Shown piece after piece: positions 24,304 to 36,600 of a DNA stretch of 64,000 bases. The stretch covers positions 249,017 through 313,016 of the forward strand of contig VZSF01000969.1 of assembly GCA_013398295.1 (NCBI GenBank), written 5' to 3'. Each line of letters starts with the position of its first letter. The stretch's first letter is position 1. This DNA comes from Chionis minor. Lineage: Eukaryota; Chordata; Aves; Charadriiformes; Chionididae. The position numbers and the translations under genes were made by a program. The notes under the pieces were generated by a model. It did no database searches. It saw nothing but the letters and a program-made list of their open reading frames with translations, and was not told the DNA's origin.

Positions 24304-27300
24304 GAACCCAACCCAAACTCATCACTTCAGACACTGATTTGTATGTTTTGGTCCCAATGATTTGTGTAAAAATTACATAAATCAGAATTTTGACTGACTA
24401 GAAATATGAGTTGTGGCACAGATCCATTGCTGATAACAACACATCTGTTGCCTGTTGATTTGCTGTTTCTAACATCAGTGTTTTTTTAGACAGGGTGATC
24501 AAGCCATGTTAGGATGTTCTAAGGGTAAATTAAAAAAAAATAAAAAAAATAGGCTTGTACCTGTGAAAGCTTTCCTGTTTTTATCAATTCTACTTGACAG
24601 TCTAAAAAGATGCCTTTCTACTAAACTTGTTTTCCTCTTTGTGTTTATGAATTAAAATTTCTCTTTTTTGCAAATACTTTGTGAATGTTTTATTTGCTAA
24701 ATGTTTGGTTTTTTATAATTCTTTCCAGTTTAACATAGTAGAGAGAGAGAAAAACGGGATTAACAAAAAAGAGATGAAATTAAGAAAGTGTGCTTTAAAA
24801 GCTCAAGAATTTTCTGAAAATAAATGTTTGTGGTCTTCTCCTACTAGTCAGACATGGTGAACATCACTTACCCTGTATGGGAGTGATTTAAATAACCAAA
24901 GCTGAAATAACTTTATAGAACATTAACCCAAATTCAGTGCTACCTCATTTACCTGAGAGCTATTTTACCTATTTTTGCAATAAAACCTAACATAACATAT
25001 CAAAGCACTTACCTATGGAGGAAAGCTGATGTAAAGTGCACAGTTGCTGCTGGCAAACAACCAGCTGCTTGGTAGCAGCGGTTCAAGCACGGGCTGCTGT
25101 CTAGCCTAATTTTACTAGTGGTACTGTCCAGTTGCCATCTTGTTATGATTACACAGCTTTTCTCCTCTCAGGACCAGCGTACATTTCAGCGTACATTTAG
25201 ACTGTGTCAGAAGTGTAGCTATCTCATCGGCAGTTTTCCCATCAATGGAAGCCTAGATTTAATGTAGCCAGACATTTATTCAATCCCTCCGCTACCTTGT
25301 GGATTAAACAACAAGGCCAAAATTCTGAACAGTGGGTTAACTTTGCATGTGATTGGCTAAACATTAGCAAATTTTGAAATCTCAGGAAGTTCAACCAAAA
25401 TCACCTGAAAATTTGGAGGCTTAGCCCTTGGAAGAATAGTCATAATCACAGCATTACAGGTGGGTATGTGAAAACAAATAAATATATGGGGCAGGTTTCT
25501 TCAAATGTAATATGAGCACAAGTGTAGCACATTCCCTCTCAGTAATTTCCACAGTCATCCCCAGGTAAAACCCTTTCAATGCTCATTCAAGTTTCAGTGC
25601 CCCATTCAAGTTACATCCCTACCCTGTTGCCTATCCTCTGCTCCATCACCATGTTCCACCGTGTTCCTGCGGCAGTAGCAATACTAGCTACAGCAATATG
25701 AGTTATCACTTCTTTTTTCTTTAAATAACATGCTGAATGTTGCTGTAACTCCTCATAGGGTGAGCACTGACCACAGTTTCCGCTTACGAATCCAGTTGGA
25801 GGAGACACTGAAGGTACTCATTTAATGACTGATATCAGCAGTTACCCCAGGGATGAGTTCGATTCTTATTTTCCACAACGTTAGCTATCTCTAGTTGAAA
25901 AGAAACATTTCTAATTATCCAAAGCACAAAGCAATGGAAGAATATTTTTCTTTCCTATATGCATAGCTCCATATCATAGATACATTCACATATAGTAATA
26001 CACCTCAGAGTGGTCGTGCAAAGCTTCTCCGTTACCTTAGGCTGCTAAATATATGTAACTAGGACAGTATCAGAAAGTGTTAAATGTAACCTTTATAAAC
26101 ATTTTTGCTTGGTTAGTTGAATTTATATGGGATGGATGATATAGGAATTAGGTTTTCTGTTAAAACACAATGAGAAAATTGTGGATTAATTCTTTTCACA
26201 CAAGTGTGGAATAGCAATCTTTCTTCGAAAGTTTAATGAAATGAATACTATAGCAAGCCCAAAATAAGTATCAATGAAATACTTTGAGTTCTTTCTGTCT
26301 TGAATGAGTTAACAACCCCACCATCCAAAACCCAGCAAATTATTTCCTATAGCACTCAGTGTCTTTCCTAAGCAGTATCTCAGGGGGTTTTCTTACCAGT
26401 TTTCTAGAACTGATTGTTTTACAGCCATGGATTGCCCACACAGGGCTCTAAATGCTGTACACCTGTGCCTTTACTTTCTCTCTTTCTCTCATCCTCATGA
26501 CCAGAACATTTCATTAGTGAGAATTGCTTAGAGCTACAGTAGCAACTTGCCAATTTGTGCTGGTTTTACTTAGTGTACAGAATCTTTAGTTATACCCTTG
26601 CCTATACCCTCCTTTCTCTAGAAATAGACTATCCAATAGTCAGGTCTGCCCTTAGCTGACAGGTAAGACTTGCAGCTGCTGGCCAAAAGAAACATTTCTA
26701 CTCCTAGTTTAGGGTGTCCAACTGTCTTTAGCTTCACCACACACATTGTCTTTCCTCTTGTGTGGGAGCCTAACTACATAGAGGTGTTTTTTCTGATCTG
26801 TGGCTGCTGAACCTAAGTGTGTGACTTTGGTGAGCTTTTCTATGGAGAAGTCCTACAAGTTTGTATCAGGCAGGATAAAAGCCTGAAGTTATGTAGACAT
26901 GGAACAAGGTTATTGTCTCAGAGTAAAGAATTTATAAGAGAAGAAAATATTTTCAATGCTTTGCCTTGGAGCCACTCTTTAGGGATCTTATGTATTCCAT
27001 TGCTTATGCGGAAAAGTCCTCCACTCCTCTAATAATTTAACATTATTTTTATAACATTTTTCCCAACAGGTTCAAAACTCAAAAATATTTGTCTATGTCC
27101 CTAATGGCAATAAATGAGACTCAGAATGGATCTTCATATAAGCGAATGAAAAATACTGGAATATAACCCTGACTACAACTTAATTGCATAGATTATATTT
27201 TCTAAACTTTGCTATTAATCATACAAAGGGTTAAGTACTTCTCTGTTTGAAAAATATTTGTAATGTATCACTTCTTTGCCCTTAACATGTTAGATTGGTG

Positions 27301-27641
27301 TTTTATCTGTCTAACACCGCGGGATGCTCTCTCTGTTTATTCTAGGCTGAATGATGCCTTAATTTCAGTAATACTTGCCCTCATGACCAGTATTATCCAA
27401 TACAGAATTTAAGATTATCAAAGTGATTTTTTTGATGATGTTTATTACATAAGATCTTGACAGTCAACTACAGAAAATGAAGTGGTCTTACTTTGTTATC
27501 CTCTTTCTGTTCAAATCAGATGTATTTCTTATTTAATTTTTCTAGACTATTGAAAATTCTTGTGAAAATGAAAACTGGAAACTTTTGAAGTTCTCAGACT
27601 ACCTTCTCTACCAAAAAGGAATTACAAATTATTGTAGTCAG

Positions 27642-28133
27642 TGTCATGGTTTAACCTCATCCGGCAACTAGAACCACGCAGCTGCTTGCTCACCCCCTCT
27701 TCCCCCTCACCTCGCCTGAGAAGGGTAGAGGGGAAGAAGGAAAATAAAGAGGGGGAGGGACAAAAAAACCCCATCATGGGTTGAGATAAAGGCAGTTTAA
27801 TAGAAACAATAACAGAAAAGGAAAAATAACAATAACAATAATAATAATGACATGGGTCACTGTCACTGCCCAGTGAATTGGCATTGTCCTGAGCAGTGAT
27901 TGCGGATTCCCGCCCCCCAGCTAACCGCCATTTATATATGGACCATGACATCTATGGTATGGAATATTTCATTGGTCATTCCATCGTTATGTCTCTTCTA
28001 CGGTGAGCTTAAAAAGGTCCTGCAGTAGTGTAAATATCACTTATCAACAACTAAAACCAATAGGTATTATTGACATTCCTTTCGCAGCAATCACTAGAAT
28101 GACAATTAACTTTTTCGCAGCTAAACCAGGACA
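27642..28133 (-). mobile_element. Solo LTR of an avian endogenous retrovirus (ERVL-like)
   Basis: A 492-base block. In minus-strand sense it starts TGTCCTGGTTTAGC and ends GTTAAACCATGACA, so it has TG...CA ends. In that sense it has a TATATAAA box (27931-27938) and an ATTAAA poly(A) signal (27796-27801), in the order expected of an LTR, and a TTATTATTATTG run typical of this avian family. No internal viral gene lies on either side, so it is a solo LTR left by recombination. The flanking 5-mers (GTCAG and ATTGG) do not match, so no target-site duplication is seen. Family name is from memory of the consensus, not a search. Confidence 0.88.
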
Positions 28134-28939
28134 ATTGGCTAATATTTAATCTGTAGCAGGGTTCTTTCTGAATGAGGAATTGGCCCTGTATAGTGCATAG
28201 TAAGAGTAAGTTGTTTATAAAGTTCACAAATTTGTGCAAAATCTGGCATAGCTGTAACAATAAGGACAACATATTAAAATGTAGAAAATTGTGTGCCATA
28301 TATAAATCACACACATTTCAAAATGGTCTTGCTTCCCAACAATTCCAAAATAATTTAAAAACATTCTCGTAGACTTTGTGGACCAATTTTTTGTAGTTTG
28401 TCTGTATAGCAGCGTCTTGTGAATGGAGTAAACTATGAATGAAAAATGTGTTTGAATACCGAACAGAAAATTATAATTATTATCAACATGGTTTTCATGA
28501 GTTACATTCATGCTACTTCAGTAATACATAAAACTTAGCAGCTTCCAAGGTTAAGATAATGTGTTCCTCAAATTCAATGAAGTACCACCTCTGGGCCTCT
28601 GTCTCTCTCCTTTCTGACCCCACTGAAGAATTTCCTCTTTTGAGGAAGTTTGTCACATTTCTTCTCAGTCATTTTTTAACTCAGGACTAGTCCTTAAATT
28701 TCTCAAACTGTTAAAATGATAGCAGTATTTACCACATTTTCCTCTATCTTACTTACTTAAGATAAATACTTCATACTATGGAGTCCTGTTTCTGTTCGTT
28801 CAGCTTGGAAAATTTGTGAAGCACGGTTGTATTACAGAGCATTAAATGGTGTTTTTCCATGAGCGAAATATATTTTTCCTGAAACGTTTCTTAGTCACAT
28901 TTTAAGAAAACAAATTAAAAAACTGAATTAGTGCATAAA
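28134..28939. other. Intergenic DNA between the solo LTR and the RALYL 3' end, nothing recognised
   Basis: AT-rich, no repeat or coding signal. The overlapping frames near 28051-28511 on both strands look like chance. Confidence 0.65.
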
Positions 28940-31900
28940 TCAGAGAAAATATTTATTTACAGACATGTAAAAATTATGTTACAACATTTTAAAGAAAACT
29001 GTAATGAACTGTTAATCTGTTCTACATGGGCAAGTGCTGAATGTTTTAATCCTAACTTCCAGTGGCACCTATTAAAAATATGACTGCTTACAAGATTGTG
29101 GCTATCTACATAGTTAAAGTACAACGATTTTTCAGAACTAAAAATGGATCTACAGCGAAAACTAATAAGAACCACAACAGTAAGGAATACAAGGGTTTAC
29201 AAAAGTAAAAATATTTTTTCTTGATCCAAACTTTAAAGCTTTTTAGTAAATATTTTCCATTCATGCAGCTGCAGGAGTTTGAAACAAGTATCTCAAATAC
29301 ACAGAGCATATAGGTCTGTGTAGAAAAGGAATTGGTTTAGTTCAGGACTGTCCATAAAGGATTTTATAAGACTTTTTACTATCCAAACTGATTGACAAGG
29401 TCCTTTATGTTTCCTATTCTTCCATATTGCAAGGGGTGAGCAACGTTAAAAAAAACATGACTGACAAAACCCTTGTAAAACAAGCATAGGTAATGATGGC
29501 AAACAACACCGAGCATACCACATACATGAATAGAGAACTATCAAGCTCTTTTGAAGCTACCAGCATCCTCTGCAGTGATTTGAAGCAAACATGCCATTAA
29601 AAAACCTTGCTAGTCATCGACTGCACCGCACAACAAGCTTCTGGCTTGCAAAAGAAGTAGTGCTTCCTGGTGTTATCACAGGCGTCTTTTTGAGTTCAAA
29701 AATATATTCAGGACTTAAACTGAGGCGTGAAACAGTGTCAACATTATGACGGTGCAATCTTTCTGTGAATATATAATCTATGGTTAATGATTGGAAAGAC
29801 TGTGAAAATCTACTAGAGTGCTTTCTGTGATTATTAGCTCGTTTGGAATGGAGGTGGCGAATTGATCATAGACCTAGCTGTTTCTGATACGTAGTTGATT
29901 AACGCCAACATCAGAACTGATCTTCTTGGATGACATTCTGCATCTTTTAAGTCAGCCAAGAGTTTACATAATTGAAATGGGCAAAATGCCCATCAAGCTG
30001 CTAAGGTTTGGAGTGCTTTTTTTAAACTGTCAGCCAAAGATGGAGATCCCAAAACTGCAATTCTTTTTGCATTTTTATAGTTAAAAATGATCTTAACCTA
30101 TACAAATAGATAGAAAGGGGAGAAATATTTCACCCTTTGATTTGACCTAACATTTCGCTTACATGGAAGTAATATTTTTTGCTGCACTTTTCTGGGAGAG
30201 TCATCCTTGGTGGATTCTGAAGCTGTGATTCTTTATGCTCAGGCATAACTACTTATACTATTCTCTCCTTAATTAAGTAGCTAGGTACTACTCAGCACTT
30301 AAGTAAACCATCTAACTCCACAGACAATAGTTAAATATAAGATACACAAACATAACTGAGTGCTATGTTACATTGTCTCCTAGTGAAGTAAATTCCCACG
30401 CAGTAATAGATAATGAAATTCAAAGGTATGCTTTTGTTCCAAATGTTTGAATAGTATCAGTTCTTCCTTGATGATGGTCCCCATGCTGGAAACCTGACTG
30501 GAGACCTTGAACTTCTGCCTCCTCATACCCCCACTGTTTTAAGTAAACCTATCATCTCGGCAACTGCTGTTTTTTATAAAAATTGAAAGTTTGATCTATT
30601 AAAGAGTCTCTCTGGTACCTTTATTTTTCTCTTGTTTTTAGCCTACAGAGAAAGCCTGAAAGGGCAAAACAAGGGTTCATTTTTGTGGTGCTGGATGATA
30701 CCAAATACCCCTGGCCACCGATATCAGTGGATGTCAGGGCTCTGTGCTGCAAATGCGTGCACAGCTGGGTCTGAGCTCCATTTGACTGTGCAAGGTACTT
30801 CTTAAATTAATGTCTCTCCCTTGTGGAAGGCTGTAGCTATTAAATAATTTTTTTCCCCTGTAATCCCTTCAAAGACATGTCTCTTTCTGTAGGAATATAT
30901 CTCACATAAGGATGTAGATAAATAAATATCTATTCCTTGTTTCGTGTCATCTGTGGTGCTAAGGAGGTCTGGCTTTGGGATGGCGAACAAATTGGTACTT
31001 TCAATAGAGAAGACGACCTTGTGCCCATATCATATATACTTTGGTACCCTTAATATCTCAGTAACACAAGAGAAATAATGCATCCATTCTGTTTGAAAGG
31101 AAATATGATTTATTAAGAAATTCTATACTGAGATTCCCCCTACAACATCTGTAATAAATCATTATTCCAATTGCAGGCTTTTAGGAGGGCTTTAGGGGTT
31201 CAGGAGTGGAAAGGCTGCTGCCAGAAAACAAACCAAAAAAGTAATCAGTGGGCTAACTTGGGTTGTCAGATATTGGCAGTCTATAAGTAATTTACCTGGC
31301 TAGACAGAAGACTGACTGTCATGCACACTTTCCATATGGTAAAAACAAACTGCCTCTGGACACTTGCAAGAACAGCTGTAATAACTGTCTAGTGAATGGC
31401 ATCACAGAGGGTGCTTATCTGAAGACAGGGATTTACAGGAGGATCCAATTTACAGTTTATCAAGGATTACTCTCTTATTTTGACATTTTCACTTTTTAGC
31501 AGCTATCCCTATTAGTAAACATAATTATTTCCAATGATGAATATAATAAATAAAATAATGGAAAATACCATACAATGTATTTAATTGTGATCTTGTTTGA
31601 ATTAAGCTGTAAACAAAGAAGTGCAATGTCACCTGACTCTAAATATGGTAAAACAGTAAAACATGCTAATCATAAAAATAGCTTTTAGAAATATACATTT
31701 GTATACAGTGTTTCCCACACCTGTTAAATATGTCCTTCATATTATTATGATACAGTACATTGGCCTTTAAGACATCAAAATTAAAAAAATAATACCAATA
31801 ATTAGCCAGAGAAAAACACATTTACAATCTAAACCATAAAAATCTGACAATTGTACAGCTTAGAACATATAAGAAATGGAATTTCTAATATTTGAACAAT

Positions 31901-32047
31901 AACGTCCATTTTAATAAGTAAATTGATTTTTCATACAAATTGAATCAAAGGTGTTGCTAGCCAGTAAGAAACCGCAGTTCACAATTTTCTGTGGGGACAT
32001 TGGAGTTTCTCTTCTTGGCCTTCAGGGGGTTCACACATGACATCTCA
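28940..32047 (-). other. RALYL: Probable RALYL 3' UTR territory with several poly(A) signals
   Basis: This is the sequence directly after the RALYL stop codon, on the minus strand. AATAAA hexamers in transcript sense lie at 31109-31114, 30620-30625 and 28952-28957. They would give 3' UTRs of about 0.9, 1.4 and 3.1 kb. I cannot tell which is used. No CR1 or other recognised repeat interrupts these 3.1 kb, although CR1 is common elsewhere in the window; this fits retained UTR sequence but does not prove it. A coding-like tract within it is listed separately. Confidence 0.45.
29614..30100 (-). other. Unrecognised coding-like tract on the minus strand (possible pseudogene, or UTR by chance)
   Basis: Seen: reading on the minus strand, a frame beginning after an in-frame TGA at about 29868 stays open for 83 codons to a TGA at 29616-29614, ending ASQKLVVRCSR. 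Its residues look protein-like (for example SLSPEYIFELKKTP). Upstream, a different frame gives ADLKDAECHPRRSVLMLA and NYVSETARSM before breaking near 29866, and a TGA interrupts that frame near 29996. About 30092 there is a pyrimidine-rich stretch ending in TATAG that resembles a splice acceptor. I do not recognise the protein. It could be a decayed exon or retrocopy with one stop and one frameshift, or simply long UTR sequence of RALYL. There is no start codon context or promoter that I trust. Confidence 0.25.
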
Positions 32048-32065
32048 TCACTTGATCTGTAGAAA
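32048..32065 (-). CDS. RALYL: RALYL terminal coding segment (FLQIK, stop)
   Basis: Seen: on the minus strand, CATTTCATTTCTCAG is followed by TTT CTA CAG ATC AAG TGA, giving Phe-Leu-Gln-Ile-Lys and a stop. A TACTAAA branch-point-like motif lies 21-27 bases upstream of the intron's final AG. The previous exon ends on a whole codon (GAG CTG), so the join gives ...SNEL-FLQIK. Known: RALYL proteins end in HELFLQIK, so five of the last residues plus Leu agree. Only 18 bases of this exon are coding; the rest continues as 3' UTR toward lower coordinates. It is separated from the penultimate exon by an 18.3-kb intron. The segment is short, but phase, splice signals and peptide all agree. Confidence 0.88.
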   Translation of the reverse strand, partial: FLQIK

Positions 32066-32650
32066 CTGAGAAATGAAATGTTCACTTTAGTAAGTAGACA
32101 CAGAATTTCCTCCAGCAGAACCTCAAAAGGAAGCCAAGACAACTGGGGAAAAGAGTGAAGAGGACTATGACTTGACTTTTTCATAAATCAATCAAATATT
32201 GGTATCTATCAGACTTTCCCATCTTAAATCTTTGAGGGCTAAAGTCATGTGCCTGCAGCAGTCCTAAGTTAGACTGCATGGCCCAAAATAACCACAGTAA
32301 ATGAAGCAAGAGATGTTGAGGCCAAAGTATACATCCCCTCAATAATGCTGTGTGAACAACTGCTGAATAATTTCTGGTTTTGTTTAGCAACAAAAAAATT
32401 CTGTTTTATTATTTAGCAGAAAATAATAGAATGTATCTTATCTGCTTTGCAATGAAATGCTTCATTTGCATTATAGCATTCAGTCTAAATAAACTGCATG
32501 TAGGATTCTTTGCTTTGATCCCATTGCACTATTTATATACATTATTCTGGACCATTTACATGGTCTGTGTGCTTTCAACAATGCTTACAGTTACCAGATT
32601 GATGTGTCTTTCCTCAGTGGCTTCCCTTTTGACGTTGCCTATTTTATTAT

Positions 32651-33631
32651 TGGGGTCAGTGCTGGGTCCAGTCCTGTTCAATGAATTCATCAATGACCTG
32701 GATGAAAGGATGGAGTGTACCATCAGCAAGTTTTCTGATGACACAAAACTGGGAGGGGTGGCTGACACCCTGGAAGGCCAAGCTGCCATTCAGCGCGACC
32801 TGGACAGGCTGGAGAGCTGAGCGGGGAAAAACCTAATGAAATTCAACAAAAGCAAGTGTAGGGTCCTGCACGTGGGGAGGAATAACCCCATGCAGTAGTA
32901 CAGGTTGGGGGCTGACCTGCTGGAAAGCAGCTCCGCAGAGAGGAACCTGGGAGTCCTGGTGGACAATAGGATGATCATGAGCCAGCAATGTACCATTGTG
33001 GCCAAGAAGGCCAATGGCATCCTGGGGTGCATCAAGATGAGTGTGGCAAGCAGGTTGAGGGAGGTCATCCTCCCCCTCTACTCTGCCCTGGTGAGACCAC
33101 AACTTGAGTACTGTGTCCAGTTCTGGGCTCCCCAGTTTAAGAAGGACAGGGAACTGCTGGAGAGGGTAAAACGAAGGGCCACAAAGATGGTTAGGGGGCT
33201 GGAACATCTTTCTTATGAGGAAAGACTGACGGAGCTGGGTCTTTTTAGTCTAGAGAAGAGAAGACTGAGGGGGGAACTCATCAATGTTTACAAATACTTA
33301 AAGGGAGGGTGCCAGGAGGAGGGGGCCAGTATTTTTTTCAGTGGTGCCCAGTGATAGGACAAGGGGCAATGGGTATAAAATTGAATGTAGGAGGTTCCAT
33401 CTCAACATGAGGAGGAACTTTACTTTGAGAGTGGCAGAGCACTGGAACAGGCTGCCCAGAGAGGTGGTGGAGTCTCCAACTCTGGAGACATTCAAAACCT
33501 GCCTGGACGCCATCCTGTGCAACCTGCTGTAGGTGGACGTGCTCTGGAAGGGGGGTTGGAGCAGATGATCTCTAGAGGTCCCTTCCAACCTTTAACATTC
33601 TGTGATTCTGTGATTCTGTGATTCTGTGATT
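32651..33631 (+). mobile_element. CR1 LINE, 1.0 kb, inside the last RALYL intron
   Basis: Begins at the reverse-transcriptase motif [18 protein letters not shown], with the catalytic box FSDDTKLGG keeping both aspartates (32380-32820 frame, which starts in non-CR1 DNA). After a stop at 32820, a frame from 32905 to 33354 covers the C-terminal region ([47 protein letters not shown]). It ends with about four and a half ATTCTGTG units at 33596-33631. It lies antisense to RALYL and is better preserved in the catalytic box than the 18-kb copy, but it is 5'-truncated and broken by stops. Confidence 0.95.
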
Positions 33632-36600
33632 GTTCTTGTGTACATGCCATAGGCTTTAATTACATGTCCTTTGATTTCTTTCATTGTTTTACCAGCCACC
33701 ATGTGAAATAGCAAAAATCCAGTGTCTGCCAACACATTTCAGGGTCATTATTCCAGCAGAGGCTGGAGGCAGGTTGCATCTAAAAATCTGAGAGACCTGC
33801 TATGCAACCCATTAATGCTACCAGCTTCAACTAGGCATTCCATGACGCTGCAGGGGAGCATAAGACATACCAGCTCCACCTACCCACAGAAAAACTCACA
33901 ACACTTTCCCAATCACATCTGTTTGGAAAAGTGACAGTAAAAAATGTTAACAGAAATAGATCCTTTCTTTTTTTAAGGGAAGATTTTGACGTTATATATT
34001 TTTTTTTTTTTACTTTTGACAGGAGAAATATCTTTCAGCCAAATTTCTTCTTCACTTTTTTTTTTTTTGGTTATATCATTTTCTATAAATGAAACAGAAA
34101 ACAGCTGACAAACCTGAAAAATTACCAGGTGTTCTTTTCAGCCAATTTCTCCCTCCTTCACTGAGTTTTATTCCTGCTTTTTTCTTCACCAGAAAAAAAA
34201 AGGGGTGATTTCTGTTAAAATTTCCATTTATTGAAAACCTGGGTTTCCAATCAAAAAGGTTTTGTCAGAAACATCAGAGTCTCTGCAGGACTGCCCTCCC
34301 AACCCTGTGAAGCAGACAGCCATCAGACTTCTCCCTTGTTGCAAAGGCAGCACCAGATTTCTGGTTGTACTCTTCACAGGTAACCAGGATTAGGGAGAAA
34401 AGCTCATGTGAGAGATCCCAGAACTTTCTTCTTTCAGTTAAAATATCCTGAAAAACCTTCACCTCCTCTATTTTTAGGTCCTGATCCCCAGACAGACTTA
34501 ACTACATGAAAAAGATTTTAAAATTCTCCCCTTAAGTCTGAGAGAGTCCTAATGGTTGTTAAGTAGCTATTCATCTTACAAGAAGTAAAAAAATCCCATT
34601 GTACATCCTATTAGCTCCAGAGAGAGTTCCTCTTTTCTAGCCTTTTCTTCACCTGTGCTTTGCTGTTCCATTATGCCATTATAAAAAGTGATAATTATGC
34701 AAGTAAGAAGAGAGACAGATTTTCAAGTTATTTATTGAAACTTTTTTCCTGCCATAAACCTTTCAAGCATCTACCTGTCACCAGCACTAAAAAGCTTCAT
34801 TAGGTTACTATTATGAAGCGTTACTGAGAACCATCTGGATCCAAGTCATCAGTGCTGCTTTGCTGTCGTTTAGGAACAATGATAAAAATTTACCAACCCC
34901 ACCAGTCAAAAATCTTGTGTTCTTCCTTCAGTACGTGGGCTTGTTATTTGCCTCTTAAGGCAAATAATCTCTAAGGCTGAGAAGAAACTTTAAAATCCTA
35001 AATAGTCAAGCTTTTGTTTCCCATAGAATGACAGTAACCCAGGGCTATGATTAATCTAGTGTAATGCAATACTAATTTTATTCTATTTCTTTCTTCTGAA
35101 TAGTGTGCAATTTATCAGCTGGCTTTATAGTAGTGCTGATGATATTAAAAAACCTCATGATGACTAATTTTTTTTTATCTTTTCATTTCCTTCCCGTTAT
35201 ATATATAAAAAACATCCTGACACAACAAAGATGAACTGAATTACATTTAAGCCAGCAATATGGCTTTCATTTGATGTAGTTCTAACAGAAAACCACTTTA
35301 GAAAGCATGATTTGAACATAATGCATTTTAAGAATTGAATAACCCAACTGAGCATGCAGCCTTGGCAGCCGTAGACAATATCAAAGAAACAGTATATACT
35401 GTCCTAATTGCCATCATAATCTCTGAAAAAAAAAAAAAAAGAAATGAAATATTTATTGGTTCATTTTCCACCTGAAATTATTTCTGCCATTTTTCCCTAT
35501 CTGGGTGGCTTTTTGAGCATGAGCTATTGGAAACAGTCTCAGGCATAACACTGTATCTCAGTCTTCCAGAAATGCTATTGCTACTGTTATTATAGTACCA
35601 GTATGATCCTTCTAGCATTTTTACCAGACTCAAAATATCCTAGATTCAATTAATTTTAACTTCACACTATTACAATGTATATAACATTGGAAAGCCAACA
35701 TTAAATATTAAACACCTCGCTAAATGAAAGTACAGTTCTACTTAATGGGCCCCAAACTATAGTCACTGGAAATGATGGAGTAAATCAGATAAAATTCAGT
35801 AAAAATCTAGAGAGTTTTCCGTCTTGTCTTTTAGTGGTTTAATGGTTTTATCACTTACCTCCCCTGAAAGCCTAGATAATTCCAGTCTTTACATCTGTAG
35901 ATCTTTAAGAATGCCCTGGATGTAAAGGACGGTTTTTGTGGGAGAGCCTGGCCATCAGATCACCTGCCCTGTGACCATTTCATCTAAGCTCTGTGCTTCA
36001 TAGTCACCAAGCATGATGCAGTAGGAATAATTTGCACTCTGTGTTTCTCCTAAAAGCCCTTTATGAGAAGTCAAGCTCAACATAGGGTGAAGACCTGCAG
36101 GCACCATTCTTTTAGAACAAGGTTGGCCACCCAGATCTCCCCAGCCTCGCCAAGCTGGAAGCTGCAATGGTAACCACTGCTTCTGTGGCACGGGGGATGC
36201 TGCTGACCTTTCTAAACTCCTTCAGGTGGACTTTGTCTGCAGGAGGCATGAGTTTTGATCTCTGCTAGCTGGATCCAAATGGAGCTCAGCTTCTTCCCTG
36301 CTCTGGTTTATTTCTTCTTCCTTACAGTTCTGAAAAAGGGTAAACAGCAGGGGTATGTTCCTTGTTCCCCATAAATATCTAGTTTCCTTCTCAGAGGGTT
36401 TCTGGCAAAAGTGTTCTTTACCATGCTTATCTTCCAGACCTAGATGTACAGGAATAAATGATACTACCTGAGAGCATAAATTCAGCATATGTCCTTGGGA
36501 GGGAGTATTAGGAATGCACCATGACTAAATGCCACAAAAGATGAGCATGATTAACATCTTCCCTTGTAGTACAGTAAGAAAATATTTAGAGAAAAGTCCA

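Larger units (their letters stand above)
19089..27641. other. Intergenic DNA, 8.6 kb, mostly featureless
   Basis: Contains the palindrome at 20476, the CR1 scrap at 21412, A15 at 22146-22160, T16 at 23686-23701 and A21 at 24283. No coding exon, RNA gene or promoter-like CpG-rich stretch was found. Confidence 0.65.

Noticed and set aside
32380..33354. CR1 frames as a functional host reverse-transcriptase gene
   Set aside because: The element is 5'-truncated, has an in-frame stop at 32820, and ends in the normal CR1 terminal repeat; it is a dead copy.
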